NCBI GenBank assembly: GCA_023429845.1 | Contig: JAEZCY010000043.1 | Span: 1-9,255 of the forward strand | DNA from: Acidobacteriota bacterium | Lineage (GTDB): Bacteria > Acidobacteriota > Vicinamibacteria > Vicinamibacterales > Vicinamibacteraceae | Length of the DNA: 9,255 bases | Direction of reading: 5' to 3' | Shown here: one piece after another, positions 1 to 8,520 of the stretch | Layout: each line of letters opens with the position of its first letter | How positions within the stretch are numbered: the stretch's first letter is position 1 | The notes under the pieces: generated by a model | What the model saw: the letters and a program-made list of their open reading frames with translations, nothing else | The model's database searches: none | Told to the model about the DNA's origin: nothing | Made by a program: the position numbers and the translations under genes

Positions 1-167
1 CCGTGGTAGAGCGCCGCGTGCGCTGCCAGGGCGCCGCGCGAGGCGCGACTGCCGCCGCCGAGGCCGACGGGCCGCGGGTTGGCCAGCAGGACGAGCGGAC
101 CGCACATCGCCGCGCAGTGTCCACTGCCGACGAGGCCGAAGGCGAGACCGGCGAGCAGCGCGCTCAT
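1..167 (-). CDS. TauE/SafE-like cbb3-cluster membrane protein (partial, N-terminus only)
   Basis: This is the first 55 codons of a gene that runs off the left edge of the window. Its ATG (167-165) overlaps the ccoH stop codon as ATGA, so it is the last visible gene of the oxidase operon. The translation begins with a hydrophobic helix (about residues 2-16) that leads into GSGHCAAMCGPLVLL at residues 14-28. This G-x-x-H-C-x-x-M-C-G-P signature is typical of the 'sulfite exporter TauE/SafE' family proteins found beside ccoG/ccoH. In that context the family is usually thought to act in metal handling or maturation, not sulfite export. The paired C18/C22 with H17 at the membrane face suits a metal- or thiol-related role, but this is inference. 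The remaining membrane segments lie outside the window. The family call is fairly firm from motif plus context; the function is uncertain. Confidence 0.8.
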   Translation of the reverse strand, partial: MSALLAGLAFGLVGSGHCAAMCGPLVLLANPRPVGLGGGSRASRGALAAHAALYH

Positions 168-616
168 GGCAGCCTGAGCTCGCGTTCCGCGTAGTAGCCG
201 CGCTCACCGGCGCGCCACTGCAGCTTCAGTCGCCAATGCCCCGGCGCGAGCCCGGTGGTCGGGATGACGAAGGTGCCATCCGGGGCGAGCACGAGCGGTA
301 CCGCCCTGTCCGCCCTCGCATCCGACGGCCGGTACATCGTCGCGCTGCCGCGCACCTGCGGCGCCATGTCGGGAGGCCACTGCAGGCGGACGGCCTGCCC
401 GTCGGCCTGCAGCTGGATCGACAGCGCGGAGCCGAGCGCATCGGCGTTGGCCGCCGCCTGGACGTGGGCGTCGTGCTCGAGGCTGCGGGCGTAGTAGTCG
501 TCGCTCACGAGCTCGACGTCCTGCGTCATGGCGAACACGACGAAGCCGACGGTGCTCAACGCGAACGCGGTGTAGAACACCACCACCGCGACACCCCAGT
601 GGAAACGCACGCTCAT
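164..616 (-). CDS. ccoH: CcoH/FixH cbb3 oxidase assembly protein
   Basis: A 150-residue protein with one N-terminal membrane helix (about residues 7-30) followed by a periplasmic domain of about 115 residues. This is the FixH architecture. The short stretch after the helix (TQDVELVSDDYYARSLEHD, about 31-49) resembles the D-YY segment usual just after the FixH helix. The rest is beta-rich and ends YYAERELRLP. FixH/CcoH is known to be needed for assembly or stability of the cbb3 complex and stays associated with it. The ATG (616-614) overlaps the ccoG stop codon as ATGA and has an AGGAGG ribosome binding site 4 bases upstream, inside ccoG. The gene in turn overlaps the downstream TauE/SafE-like gene by 4 bases. 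Identity rests on topology, the post-helix motif and gene order, since FixH sequences are poorly conserved. Confidence 0.86.
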   Translation of the reverse strand: MSVRFHWGVAVVVFYTAFALSTVGFVVFAMTQDVELVSDDYYARSLEHDAHVQAAANADALGSALSIQLQADGQAVRLQWPPDMAPQVRGSATMYRPSDARADRAVPLVLAPDGTFVIPTTGLAPGHWRLKLQWRAGERGYYAERELRLP

Positions 617-2046
617 CGGGCCTCCTGCGTGATGGCGAGGAACGACGTCTCGACGGTGTCGACGAGCTCCCCTGCCTGTCGCACCTCGATGCGGACCGGC
701 GTGCTCGTGCCCTTCAGGGCGGCGGCGGGCACGCGCAGGAGGAACCGGCTCTCGACGAGGCCGAACGGTTGCACGTCGTGGATGGCGCCGAGCGGCGTGA
801 TGCTGCCGCCGACCGGCTCGAGCACGCGATATGTCAGCGTGAACGCCTGGGGGCTGCGGTTGAGCACCTGCAGGTTGTAGAAGTTGGACACGTCGCCGTT
901 GTCGAGCGTGGTCTGCAGCGTGCCGGGCTGTCGCAGCACGAGCACGTCGAGGTCGGGCCGGCGCGCGAGGAGCGTCACCGCCGTCCCGAGGAGCACCCGC
1001 CACACGACCGCGTATGCCTTGACGCGCCAGGTGAGAATCCTGCGCGTGCCGCTCCGCACGGCATCCTCCGACGTGTACCGGATGAGACCCTCGGGCCGCC
1101 GGATGCGCCGCATCACGTCGTCGCAGGCGTCGGCGCAGGCGGTGCAGGCCACGCATTCGAGCTGGATGCCGTTGCGGATGTCGATGCCGGTCGGGCACAC
1201 CGTGACGCACTGCGCGCAGTCCACGCAGTCGCCATGTCCGGCCGGATCCTGGCCGCGGACCATGCGCGCGCGTGGCTCGCCCCGCGAGCGGTCGTAGGTG
1301 ATGGTCAGCGTGTTCTCGTCCACGAGGGCGCCCATCACACGGCCGTACGGGCAGGCAAGCGTGCAGGCCTGCTCGCGGAAGCGGGCGAAGACCGCGTAGA
1401 ACACGAGGCTGAAGACGGTGATGGCCAGCAGTCCGCCCATGTGCGCAGCGGGCGGGTCGGTGACGATCGTCCAGAGTTCGTCCGAGCCGATGATGTAGGC
1501 GAGGAACACGTTGGCGATCGCGAAGGAGAGCGCGAAGTAGATGGCGTGCTTGAGCGCCTTGCGCCAGAACGTGTCCAGGGTCAGCGGCGCCCGGTCGCGC
1601 CGCACCTGCTGCTGCGCCGAGCCTTCGAGCGCCCATTCGATCTTGCGGAACAGCATCTCCAGGAACACCGTCTGGGGGCACAGCCAGCCGCACCAGATGC
1701 GCCCGACCGCCGACGTCACCAGTGCCACGGTGAGGAAGCCGGTGAGCACGCAGAGCACGAGCAGGTAGAAGTCCTGTGGCCAGAAGACGATCCCCAGGAT
1801 TATGAACTTCCGCTCGAGGACGTTCAGCAGCAGGATCGGCTGCCCCTGCACCCTGATGAACGGACCGAGGAACAGCAGCGCCAGCAGGACGTAGCTGACG
1901 AGCGTCCGGGCGGTATGGAACCGCCCCGCAGGCTTGCGCCCGTACACCCACTTGCGCCGGCCGTCGCGGCCGACGCTCGCCAGTTCATTGCGAAACGCCT
2001 CGTGCTCCTCGTCGAAGCGAAGCGGCGCCGCGGTCTCGGTGTCCAT
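613..2046 (-). CDS. ccoG: CcoG/FixG membrane ferredoxin-type cupric reductase for cbb3 assembly
   Basis: A 477-residue polyferredoxin-like membrane protein of normal family length. After a soluble N-terminus (about 1-45) come membrane segments near 46-64, 84-116, 164-186 and 203-222. They carry the paired motifs WCGWLCP (C119, C123) and CTLACPYGR (C228, C232). A two-cluster ferredoxin domain follows, with C274, C277, C280, C284 and C298, C301, C304, C308, enough for two [4Fe-4S] clusters. A further helix lies near 341-360, and the C-terminal beta-rich domain (about 378-475) matches the Ig-like FixG C-terminal domain. CcoG is known to reduce Cu(II) to Cu(I) for CuB insertion. The start chosen is ATG at 2046-2044, 7 bases after the ccoP stop; the frame stays open upstream, but that part is a shadow of ccoP. 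The ribosome binding site is weak (AGGCAGG), so coupling to ccoP is plausible. The stop overlaps the ccoH start. Confidence 0.95.
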   Translation of the reverse strand: MDTETAAPLRFDEEHEAFRNELASVGRDGRRKWVYGRKPAGRFHTARTLVSYVLLALLFLGPFIRVQGQPILLLNVLERKFIILGIVFWPQDFYLLVLCVLTGFLTVALVTSAVGRIWCGWLCPQTVFLEMLFRKIEWALEGSAQQQVRRDRAPLTLDTFWRKALKHAIYFALSFAIANVFLAYIIGSDELWTIVTDPPAAHMGGLLAITVFSLVFYAVFARFREQACTLACPYGRVMGALVDENTLTITYDRSRGEPRARMVRGQDPAGHGDCVDCAQCVTVCPTGIDIRNGIQLECVACTACADACDDVMRRIRRPEGLIRYTSEDAVRSGTRRILTWRVKAYAVVWRVLLGTAVTLLARRPDLDVLVLRQPGTLQTTLDNGDVSNFYNLQVLNRSPQAFTLTYRVLEPVGGSITPLGAIHDVQPFGLVESRFLLRVPAAALKGTSTPVRIEVRQAGELVDTVETSFLAITQEAR

Positions 2047-2053
2047 GGCCTGC

Positions 2054-2638
2054 CTAGCCGCAGGGCTTCTCGCGGGCGGCGTCGGCCGCGCGCGGGGCGT
2101 CGGGGTTGCTGTCCCGCCTGGACAGGATGTAGCTGGCCAGCTGCAGCAGCTGCTCGTCGCTGAGCGCACTGCCGCTGCCGTACGGCAGCATGCCCAGCGT
2201 CGGGAAGCCGGTGGCGATGTTCTTCACGAGCTCGGCGGGCGTGCAGCCGTGGATCCACAGATCGTCGGTGAGATTGGGCCCGACCATGCCTCCTAGGTCG
2301 GGCCGGTGGCAGGCCTGACACAGGTTGGGGCCCTCGTAGAGCGCCTGCCCCTTCTGCAGGCTCTCGGCATCGGTCAGCGCGACGAGCGCCACGGCCGGCC
2401 CGCTCGCCGGCCGGTTGGCGGCGAGGCGTTCGGCCGCCTCGACCTCGGCCTCGTACTCGGCGATCATGCCGGGGCGTCCCCAGAGCGGCGCCGGGAGCAG
2501 GTGGTAGTTGATCCCGTAGGCGATCGCGAACGCGATGGTGAAATAGAAGCCATACAGCCACCACTTCGGCAGGGCATTGTCGAACTCGCGGATGCCGTCG
2601 TATTCGTGGCTGAGGAGTTCGTCCTTCTTCTCGCTCAC
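2054..2638 (-). CDS. ccoP: CcoP-like cbb3 oxidase subunit III with a single heme c
   Basis: A 194-residue membrane-anchored c-type cytochrome. The N-terminus is a clear FixP_N domain: HEYDGIREFDNALPKWW (residues 11-27), then one membrane helix (about 28-47). A linker of about 50 residues leads to a cytochrome c domain with C107-x-x-C110-H111, a PNLTDD segment (121-126) and M150 in GMLPYG as probable axial ligand. The protein ends about 25 residues after this domain. Classical CcoP is near 300 residues with two CxxCH motifs; there is only one here, and the frame closes at TAG without sign of a frameshift. Two extra cysteines, C132 and C193, lie outside the heme motif. The GTG start overlaps the ccoQ stop (GTGA) and is supported by GGAGGAA 7 bases upstream. 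It would pass electrons to the heme c of CcoNO. Confidence 0.93.
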   Translation of the reverse strand: MSEKKDELLSHEYDGIREFDNALPKWWLYGFYFTIAFAIAYGINYHLLPAPLWGRPGMIAEYEAEVEAAERLAANRPASGPAVALVALTDAESLQKGQALYEGPNLCQACHRPDLGGMVGPNLTDDLWIHGCTPAELVKNIATGFPTLGMLPYGSGSALSDEQLLQLASYILSRRDSNPDAPRAADAAREKPCG

Positions 2639-2852
2639 AGCTGGGTTCCTCCGGAGGGGCGTGCGGCCGGCGACGTGGACGGCCGGGGCGCGTCGTTCCC
2701 GTCGAGCGGCAGGTTGGCGTACGTCGCCAGGCGCGTGCGATCGAGCCGCAGTACCCACACCAGCATCACCAGGAACACGGCCAGGAAGATGACGAGGGAC
2801 AGCACCGGGAACACTTCGATGCCGACGATCGTGCGGAGCACTTCCTTGTACA

Positions 2853-2853
<1 letters not shown>
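2635..2853 (-). CDS. ccoQ: CcoQ, small cbb3 oxidase subunit IV
   Basis: A 72-residue protein with one membrane helix (about residues 15-36), followed by a short basic stretch (RLDRTR) and a cytoplasmic tail rich in Pro, Ser and Ala. It begins MYKEVLRTIVGIEVFP, a typical CcoQ start, and sits between the catalytic subunit and CcoP as in most cbb3 operons. CcoQ is known to stabilise the complex and, in some bacteria, to signal its activity. The ATG overlaps the ccoNO stop by one base (TGATG), with GAGGGAG upstream inside ccoNO. The stop overlaps the GTG of ccoP. The tail of about 30 residues is of low complexity and probably disordered. Identity comes from position, topology and the N-terminal sequence. 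Confidence 0.88.
2646..2652 (-). promoter_or_regulatory. Ribosome binding site that fixes the ccoP GTG start
   Basis: The minus strand reads GGAGGAA here, 7 bases before GTG at 2638-2636. The frame is open further upstream to an ATG near 2758. That extension would lie wholly inside ccoQ and would add a 40-residue arginine-rich segment unlike any FixP_N domain, so the GTG is preferred. Confidence 0.75.
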
Positions 2854-5063
<2,210 letters not shown>

Positions 5064-5072
5064 GGACGGTAA

Positions 5073-5078
5073 CCCTTC
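5073..5078 (-). promoter_or_regulatory. Ribosome binding site of ccoNO, embedded in the end of ccoS
   Basis: The minus strand reads GAAGGG, ending 9 bases before the ccoNO ATG. Its first two bases are the last two of the ccoS TGA stop codon. Ribosomes finishing ccoS would therefore clear or re-use this site, which suggests coupling of the two genes. Confidence 0.6.
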
Positions 5079-5244
5079 ACGCCTCGGGTCGGTGAGTGGA
5101 CGAGCCGGTCTCGTCGAGGAGGACCCTGACGGCCGGCGAAGTGGTGTCGTCGAACTGGCCGGTTCGCACCGCCCAGATGAACGCCGCCAGGAAGCTGCCG
5201 GCGACCACGGCGCCTGCAGCGATCAGGAAGAAGAGAACGCTCAC
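5077..5244 (-). CDS. ccoS: CcoS/FixS small cbb3 oxidase maturation protein
   Basis: A 55-residue protein. It has one N-terminal membrane helix (about residues 2-26) and then the hallmark FixS segment AVRTGQFDDTTSPAVRVLLDE (26-46), matching the family pattern W-A-x-x-x-G-Q-F-D-D-x-x-x-P-A-x-R-x-L. CcoS is known to be needed for incorporation of redox cofactors into CcoN and is normally adjacent to ccoI, as here. The GTG start (5244-5242) overlaps the ccoI stop as GTGA and has GGAGGG 8 bases upstream. A longer reading of the frame is open upstream, but it is a shadow of ccoI. Only 13 bases separate its stop from the ccoNO start. Confidence 0.92.
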   Translation of the reverse strand: MSVLFFLIAAGAVVAGSFLAAFIWAVRTGQFDDTTSPAVRVLLDETGSSTHRPEA

Positions 5245-7685
5245 GACGCCGGCCCTCCGGGCGCGCGCACGCGCATCGCACCCACACCCAGGCCGATCAC
5301 GGTCATCGAGCTGATGGGCATGAGAATCGCGGTGGCCAGAGGCGTGAGCTGGCCCGTGAGCGCCAGCCACAGCCCGACCACGTTGTAGGCCACCGACACC
5401 GCGAAACTCAGGACGACCGCGTGCCGCGCACGCCGCGCATAGCGAAGAACGGCCGGCAGCAACGGCAGCCGGTCGCCCCCGATCACCACGTCGCACGCCG
5501 GTACGAGACAGGCCGTGTCGTCGGACACCGCCATCCCCACGTCAGCGGCCGCCAGCGCCCCCGCGTCGTTGAGTCCATCACCGACCATCAGCACGCGGCG
5601 ACCAGACTCCTGCCGAGCGCGCACGGCAGCGAGCTTGTCCTCGGGCGACTGGCGGAACCGCATGCGGCTGCCGAAAGCGCCACTCCACCGCGCGGCCTCA
5701 CCGTCGTGATCGCCCGAGAGCAGCCACGTCTCGTGCGTGTCGCGCAGCGAGGTGGCGACGGCACTCATGCCGGGACGCTCCGGCGTCACCAGGCGCAGCC
5801 AGCCAAGGCGGTTCGCAACGCTCGCGATGGTGCGCCCGGGGCCGGCGTCCGCCGGGCCGCCTGTCTCCCGCGCGACGTAGTCGGCCGACCCGAGCACGAC
5901 GCGCGTGCCGTCTACGGTGCCGCTCAAGCCCTGCCCCGCCACCTCGCCGATGTCGGCGACGACGCCGGTGACGGGGGCGCGGCCCGCCAGGGCGCGGCTC
6001 ACTGGATGAATCGATTCGGCTGCGAGCCGGCGCACGCGCGCCCAGTCGTCAGCGTCGAGGCCGTGCAGTTCGACGACCGCTGCGGCCTCGACTGTCGTGA
6101 GCGTGCCCGTCTTGTCGAACGCGATCGTGTCCACGCGACTCAGGTCGAGCGCGACGGCGCCGTGCTTCAGGTACACGCCCGCCTCACCCAGCTTGGCGAG
6201 CGCGGTGCCGAGCGTGATCGGCGCGGCCAGCGTCAGCGCGCAGGGGCAGGCAATGATCAGGACCGCCGTGGCCACTTGCGCCGCCATGCGCACGTCGGGC
6301 CACCACGCCCAGAAGCCGAGCGCGGCAAGCGCGATCGCGCCCACGGTGAACCAGTAGCCGAAACGCGCCGTGACGTCCGACAGCCAGTGGGACGGACGCG
6401 CACTGAACACCGGGTTGTTCCACAGTTCGGCCAGGCGGCTTGCCGAGACGCGACGCACCACCTCGAGGTGCAACGCCTCGCCGACGACGCGGCCGCCCGC
6501 GCCGACCGTCGCGCCGGCCTGCAGCGACTGCGGGTCCTGCTCCCCGGTGACGAACGCGAGATCGATCCGCCCACTGTCGTCGAGCAGCCGCGCGTCGGCC
6601 GGCACCACCTCGCCCGGGCGAACGAGGATGACGTCGCCGGGCGACAGGTCCTCGATGCGCCGCATGGCCATCGTGCCGCCGGCGCGGACCCGCACCGACA
6701 GCGGCAGGAACGAGCGCACCGTGCGATCGAAGGCGATGCGATCGAATGCCTTCTGCTGGAACAGGCGCCCGATGAGCAGGAAGAAGACCAGGCCCGCGAA
6801 CGAGTCGAGGAAGCCTTCGCCGCTGCGCGTGAGGATGTCCCACAGGCTCCGCACGAAGAGGGCGACGAGTCCGAGGGCGATGGGCACGTCGAGCGTGATC
6901 GCACGCATGCGCAGCGAGTTCCACGCGGCCGTGAAGAACCCCGACGCGCTGTAGAGGAGCACCGGGATGGCGAACAGGACGTTCAGCGCGTCGAACAGCC
7001 GTTGAAACGCCGGCTCGAGCGGGGCGCCGTTGGCGTAGCGCGGGATGCTGAACAGCATCATGTTGCCGACCGCGAACCCGGCGATACCGAGCTTCAGGTA
7101 CAGATCGCGAAGAGCCGACGGCATGCGCCCCGCCTGGCGCTCCGCGTCGAGCACGGGCGGGTAGCCGAGCGAGGCGAGACGCTCGGCCACCGCGCGCAGC
7201 GTCGTCTGGCCGGATCGGAAGGCGACGCGCACGGTGCGCCGCATGAGGTCGGCCTCGCTCCGGCCGATGCCGGGGTCGAAGCGCCACAACTGCTCGAGCA
7301 GCCAGAGGCAGGAGGCACAGTGCAGCGACGGCACCGAGAACATCGCGTGAGTGAACGTCCCGTCGTCGCCGTCGATGAAGCGCGCGGCGACCGCCGGGTC
7401 GTCGAGCGCGACGAAGCGGGCCGTGTCGTGCCGGCTGGCGGCGCGTTGCGACGTGCCGGCCCTTGGTTCGCACGCGTAGAACTGGGTGAGGCCGTGCGCC
7501 TGAAGCAGCGAGAACACGGACGCGCACCCTGCGCAGCAGAAGTCGCCGGCCGACGTGCTCACACCGTCGGACGCGCATTCGTCACCGCAGTGGCGGCATA
7601 GAACCGCGCTGCGCGGCAGGGCCGCGGCGCAATCGATGGTGCTGGAAGTGGCTGTCGTCAACGCAAGCTCGCCGGCGTATGGCAC
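5241..7685 (-). CDS. ccoI: CcoI/FixI copper-exporting P1B-type ATPase for cbb3 maturation
   Basis: An 814-residue heavy-metal P-type ATPase counted from the GTG at 7685. Features in order: an N-terminal cysteine cluster (C30, C33, C37, C50, C51, C54) matching the ATPase-associated metal-binding domain of CcoI proteins; a heavy-metal-associated domain with SLHCASC (C123, C126); about eight membrane helices (near 199-214, 230-255, 265-285, 294-310, 444-462, 468-489, 755-776, 782-801); the actuator motif TGEQDP (380-385); the ion-path motif CPC (480-482); the phosphorylation site DKTGT (D524); the HP motif (560-561); and GDGLND (702-707). CcoI proteins deliver copper across the membrane for the CuB site of CcoN. 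The GTG start is chosen for its AGGAAG site. An ATG at 7712 would add nine residues but has no visible ribosome binding site. It appears to head the operon and overlaps ccoS by 4 bases. Confidence 0.94.
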   Translation of the reverse strand: MPYAGELALTTATSSTIDCAAALPRSAVLCRHCGDECASDGVSTSAGDFCCAGCASVFSLLQAHGLTQFYACEPRAGTSQRAASRHDTARFVALDDPAVAARFIDGDDGTFTHAMFSVPSLHCASCLWLLEQLWRFDPGIGRSEADLMRRTVRVAFRSGQTTLRAVAERLASLGYPPVLDAERQAGRMPSALRDLYLKLGIAGFAVGNMMLFSIPRYANGAPLEPAFQRLFDALNVLFAIPVLLYSASGFFTAAWNSLRMRAITLDVPIALGLVALFVRSLWDILTRSGEGFLDSFAGLVFFLLIGRLFQQKAFDRIAFDRTVRSFLPLSVRVRAGGTMAMRRIEDLSPGDVILVRPGEVVPADARLLDDSGRIDLAFVTGEQDPQSLQAGATVGAGGRVVGEALHLEVVRRVSASRLAELWNNPVFSARPSHWLSDVTARFGYWFTVGAIALAALGFWAWWPDVRMAAQVATAVLIIACPCALTLAAPITLGTALAKLGEAGVYLKHGAVALDLSRVDTIAFDKTGTLTTVEAAAVVELHGLDADDWARVRRLAAESIHPVSRALAGRAPVTGVVADIGEVAGQGLSGTVDGTRVVLGSADYVARETGGPADAGPGRTIASVANRLGWLRLVTPERPGMSAVATSLRDTHETWLLSGDHDGEAARWSGAFGSRMRFRQSPEDKLAAVRARQESGRRVLMVGDGLNDAGALAAADVGMAVSDDTACLVPACDVVIGGDRLPLLPAVLRYARRARHAVVLSFAVSVAYNVVGLWLALTGQLTPLATAILMPISSMTVIGLGVGAMRVRAPGGPAS
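5253..5258 (-). promoter_or_regulatory. Ribosome binding site that fixes the ccoS GTG start
   Basis: GGAGGG on the minus strand, 8 bases before the GTG at 5244-5242. It lies inside the last codons of ccoI and supports the short 55-residue CcoS over upstream starts in the same frame. Confidence 0.65.
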
Positions 7686-7693
7686 ACGGGCCG

Positions 7694-7699
7694 CTTCCT
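7694..7699 (-). promoter_or_regulatory. Ribosome binding site favouring the ccoI GTG start
   Basis: The minus strand reads AGGAAG here, 8 bases before GTG at 7685-7683. The alternative ATG at 7712-7710 is preceded by a C/G-rich stretch without an AG-rich site. The choice is likely, not certain. Confidence 0.5.
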
Positions 7700-7794
7700 G
7701 CTGAGGCAACATCCGGGCCACACGCAGGCGCGGCTGGGCGGGCCCAGGCACTGCGCAGCAGGGAGAACAGCGTTGGGGATATTCCGCACCGACC

Positions 7795-7808
7795 GCCGAA
7801 AATTCGGC
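7795..7808. promoter_or_regulatory. 14-bp palindrome, possible operator
   Basis: GCCGAA-AA-TTCGGC: perfect 6-base arms around two bases, about 110 bases upstream of the ccoI start. It is one of the few AT-rich spots in this GC-rich gap. Its symmetry and place suit a dimeric regulator site, but no known box is recognised and it could be chance. Confidence 0.25.
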
Positions 7809-7835
7809 AAGGGCAGACACCGAGGCGCAGCCGCC

Positions 7836-7881
7836 GGGCCGTGCCGTACGTAGCCGTCGGGCCGTGCCGTACGTAGCCGTC
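7836..7881. repeat. Tandem duplication of a 23-bp unit
   Basis: Two identical adjacent 23-base units, 7836-7858 and 7859-7881, each containing GCCGTACGTAGCCGTC. A degenerate third unit may start at 7882 (GGGCCCTGCC...). The unit is not a multiple of three and lies outside genes. The core recurs inverted downstream, so this looks like part of a palindromic intergenic repeat family and not coding sequence. Confidence 0.85.
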
Positions 7882-7968
7882 GGGCCCTGCCCGACGGTCA
7901 GCCCGTCGTCCGAGGGGCGACGGCTACGCATGACGGTGAGTCAATCCGTCGCCGGGGGCGACGGCTAC
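7850..7968. repeat. Array of direct and inverted GTAGCCGTCG elements (REP-like)
   Basis: The 10-mer GTAGCCGTCG occurs at 7850-7859 and 7873-7882, and its reverse complement CGACGGCTAC at 7918-7927 and 7959-7968. The 7872-7882 and 7918-7928 arms pair over 11 bases. Nested between them is a smaller hairpin, CGACGG (7892-7897) with CCGTCG (7903-7908) and a 5-base loop. Direct plus inverted copies with nested stems resemble REP/BIME-type extragenic elements. Whether the family is dispersed in the genome cannot be seen here. Confidence 0.7.
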
Positions 7969-8039
7969 ATACGGCTGGCGCACCGAGGCGAGCGGTGCAT
8001 CATAGGATCAGGCGTCGGCGTCGCGGCGGCCGTTGCAGC

Positions 8040-8044
8040 GGAGG
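8040..8044 (+). promoter_or_regulatory. Ribosome binding site that fixes the trxC start
   Basis: GGAGG, 5 bases before the ATG at 8050. The trxC frame is open back to 7864, but that extension runs through the repeat array and has no thioredoxin-like content, so the ATG at 8050 is preferred. Confidence 0.8.
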
Positions 8045-8049
8045 TGAGC

Positions 8050-8520
8050 ATGTCGAGCGTGCGGGTCGATGAGCGCGGGCTGGTCGTGTCCTGCGGGTCA
8101 TGCGGGGCTGCGAACCGCCTCGCGTACGGTTCGCTGGGGCAATCGACGCGCTGCGGGCGTTGCCACACGGCAATTGCGCCACCGGCGACGCCCGTGGAGG
8201 TCGGGTCGTCGGCACTGTTCGATGCGCTGGTGGCCGGCTCGCGCCTGCCGGTACTTGTGGACTTCTGGGCCGAGTGGTGCGGACCGTGCCGGGTCGTCGC
8301 GCCGCAGGTCGCGCTTGTTGCGCAGCGCAATGCCGGACGGCTGCTCGTGGTGAAGGTCGACACCGACGCAGTGGCCGACCTCTCGGCGCGGCTCGGCATC
8401 CGCTCGATCCCGACGCTGGCGGTCTACGACGGGGGCACCCAGGTCGCGCGAACCGCCGGCGCCATGGGCGCCGAGCAGATCGAGGCGTTCGTCCGCAGCG
8501 CCGCCACGGCGGGGGAATGA
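8050..8520 (+). CDS. trxC: Thioredoxin 2 (TrxC type) with N-terminal zinc ribbon
   Basis: A 156-residue cytoplasmic thiol-disulfide reductase. The first 45 residues hold two CxxC pairs, CGSC (C15, C18) and CGRC (C35, C38), which form the zinc-binding ribbon of thioredoxin 2. The thioredoxin fold follows (about 50-153), with the active site WCGPC (C77, C80), the cis-proline P121 in SIPT, and the D-F-W-A-E-W strand leading into the active site. There is no signal peptide. Length and layout match E. coli TrxC. The zinc ribbon in that family tunes redox potential and stress response. It is transcribed away from the cbb3 operon across a shared 364-base region, so shared control is possible but not shown. 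Repeats lie on both sides of it. Identity is secure. Confidence 0.95.
   Translation: MSSVRVDERGLVVSCGSCGAANRLAYGSLGQSTRCGRCHTAIAPPATPVEVGSSALFDALVAGSRLPVLVDFWAEWCGPCRVVAPQVALVAQRNAGRLLVVKVDTDAVADLSARLGIRSIPTLAVYDGGTQVARTAGAMGAEQIEAFVRSAATAGE

Larger units (their letters stand above)
7686..8049. other. Divergent intergenic region between ccoI and trxC
   Basis: 364 bases without a convincing gene, although the ccoI and trxC frames both stay open into it because of high GC. It should hold the promoters of the cbb3 operon (minus strand) and of trxC (plus strand). I found no well-matched -35/-10 pair in either direction. I also found no FNR/ANR-type TTGAT-N4-ATCAA box, the usual anaerobic control site of cbb3 operons. 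It does contain an AT-rich palindrome (7795-7808), a 23-bp tandem duplication (7836-7881) and inverted copies of the same core (7918-7928, 7959-7968). Confidence 0.6.

Noticed and set aside
164..1951. A 595-codon minus-strand frame ending with the CcoH sequence, which could be read as a large fusion protein.
   Set aside because: Only the last 150 codons (from 616) look like protein. The upstream part is the out-of-frame reading of ccoG, and 616 has an AGGAGG site and an ATGA overlap.
769..2163. Open frame of 464 codons on the plus strand opposite ccoG.
   Set aside because: Shadow of ccoG with biased low-information composition.
5421..7601. A 726-codon open frame on the plus strand opposite ccoI.
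   Set aside because: Antisense shadow of the P-type ATPase; Arg/Ala/His-rich, no motifs, no ribosome binding site of note.
7712..7931. Extended N-terminus of CcoI from starts at 7931 or 7712.
   Set aside because: The 7931 start runs through the repeat array and gives a non-conserved Arg/Pro-rich leader. The 7712 ATG has no visible ribosome binding site, unlike the GTG at 7685, though it cannot be excluded.
7836..7968. A possible CRISPR array, because of short repeats.
   Set aside because: The two direct units abut with no spacer, the other copies are inverted, spacing is irregular, and no cas gene is present.
7686..8049. FNR/ANR/FixK-type box for the cbb3 operon.
   Set aside because: The only loose half-site is GTCAA at 7940-7944, with no partner at the right distance.
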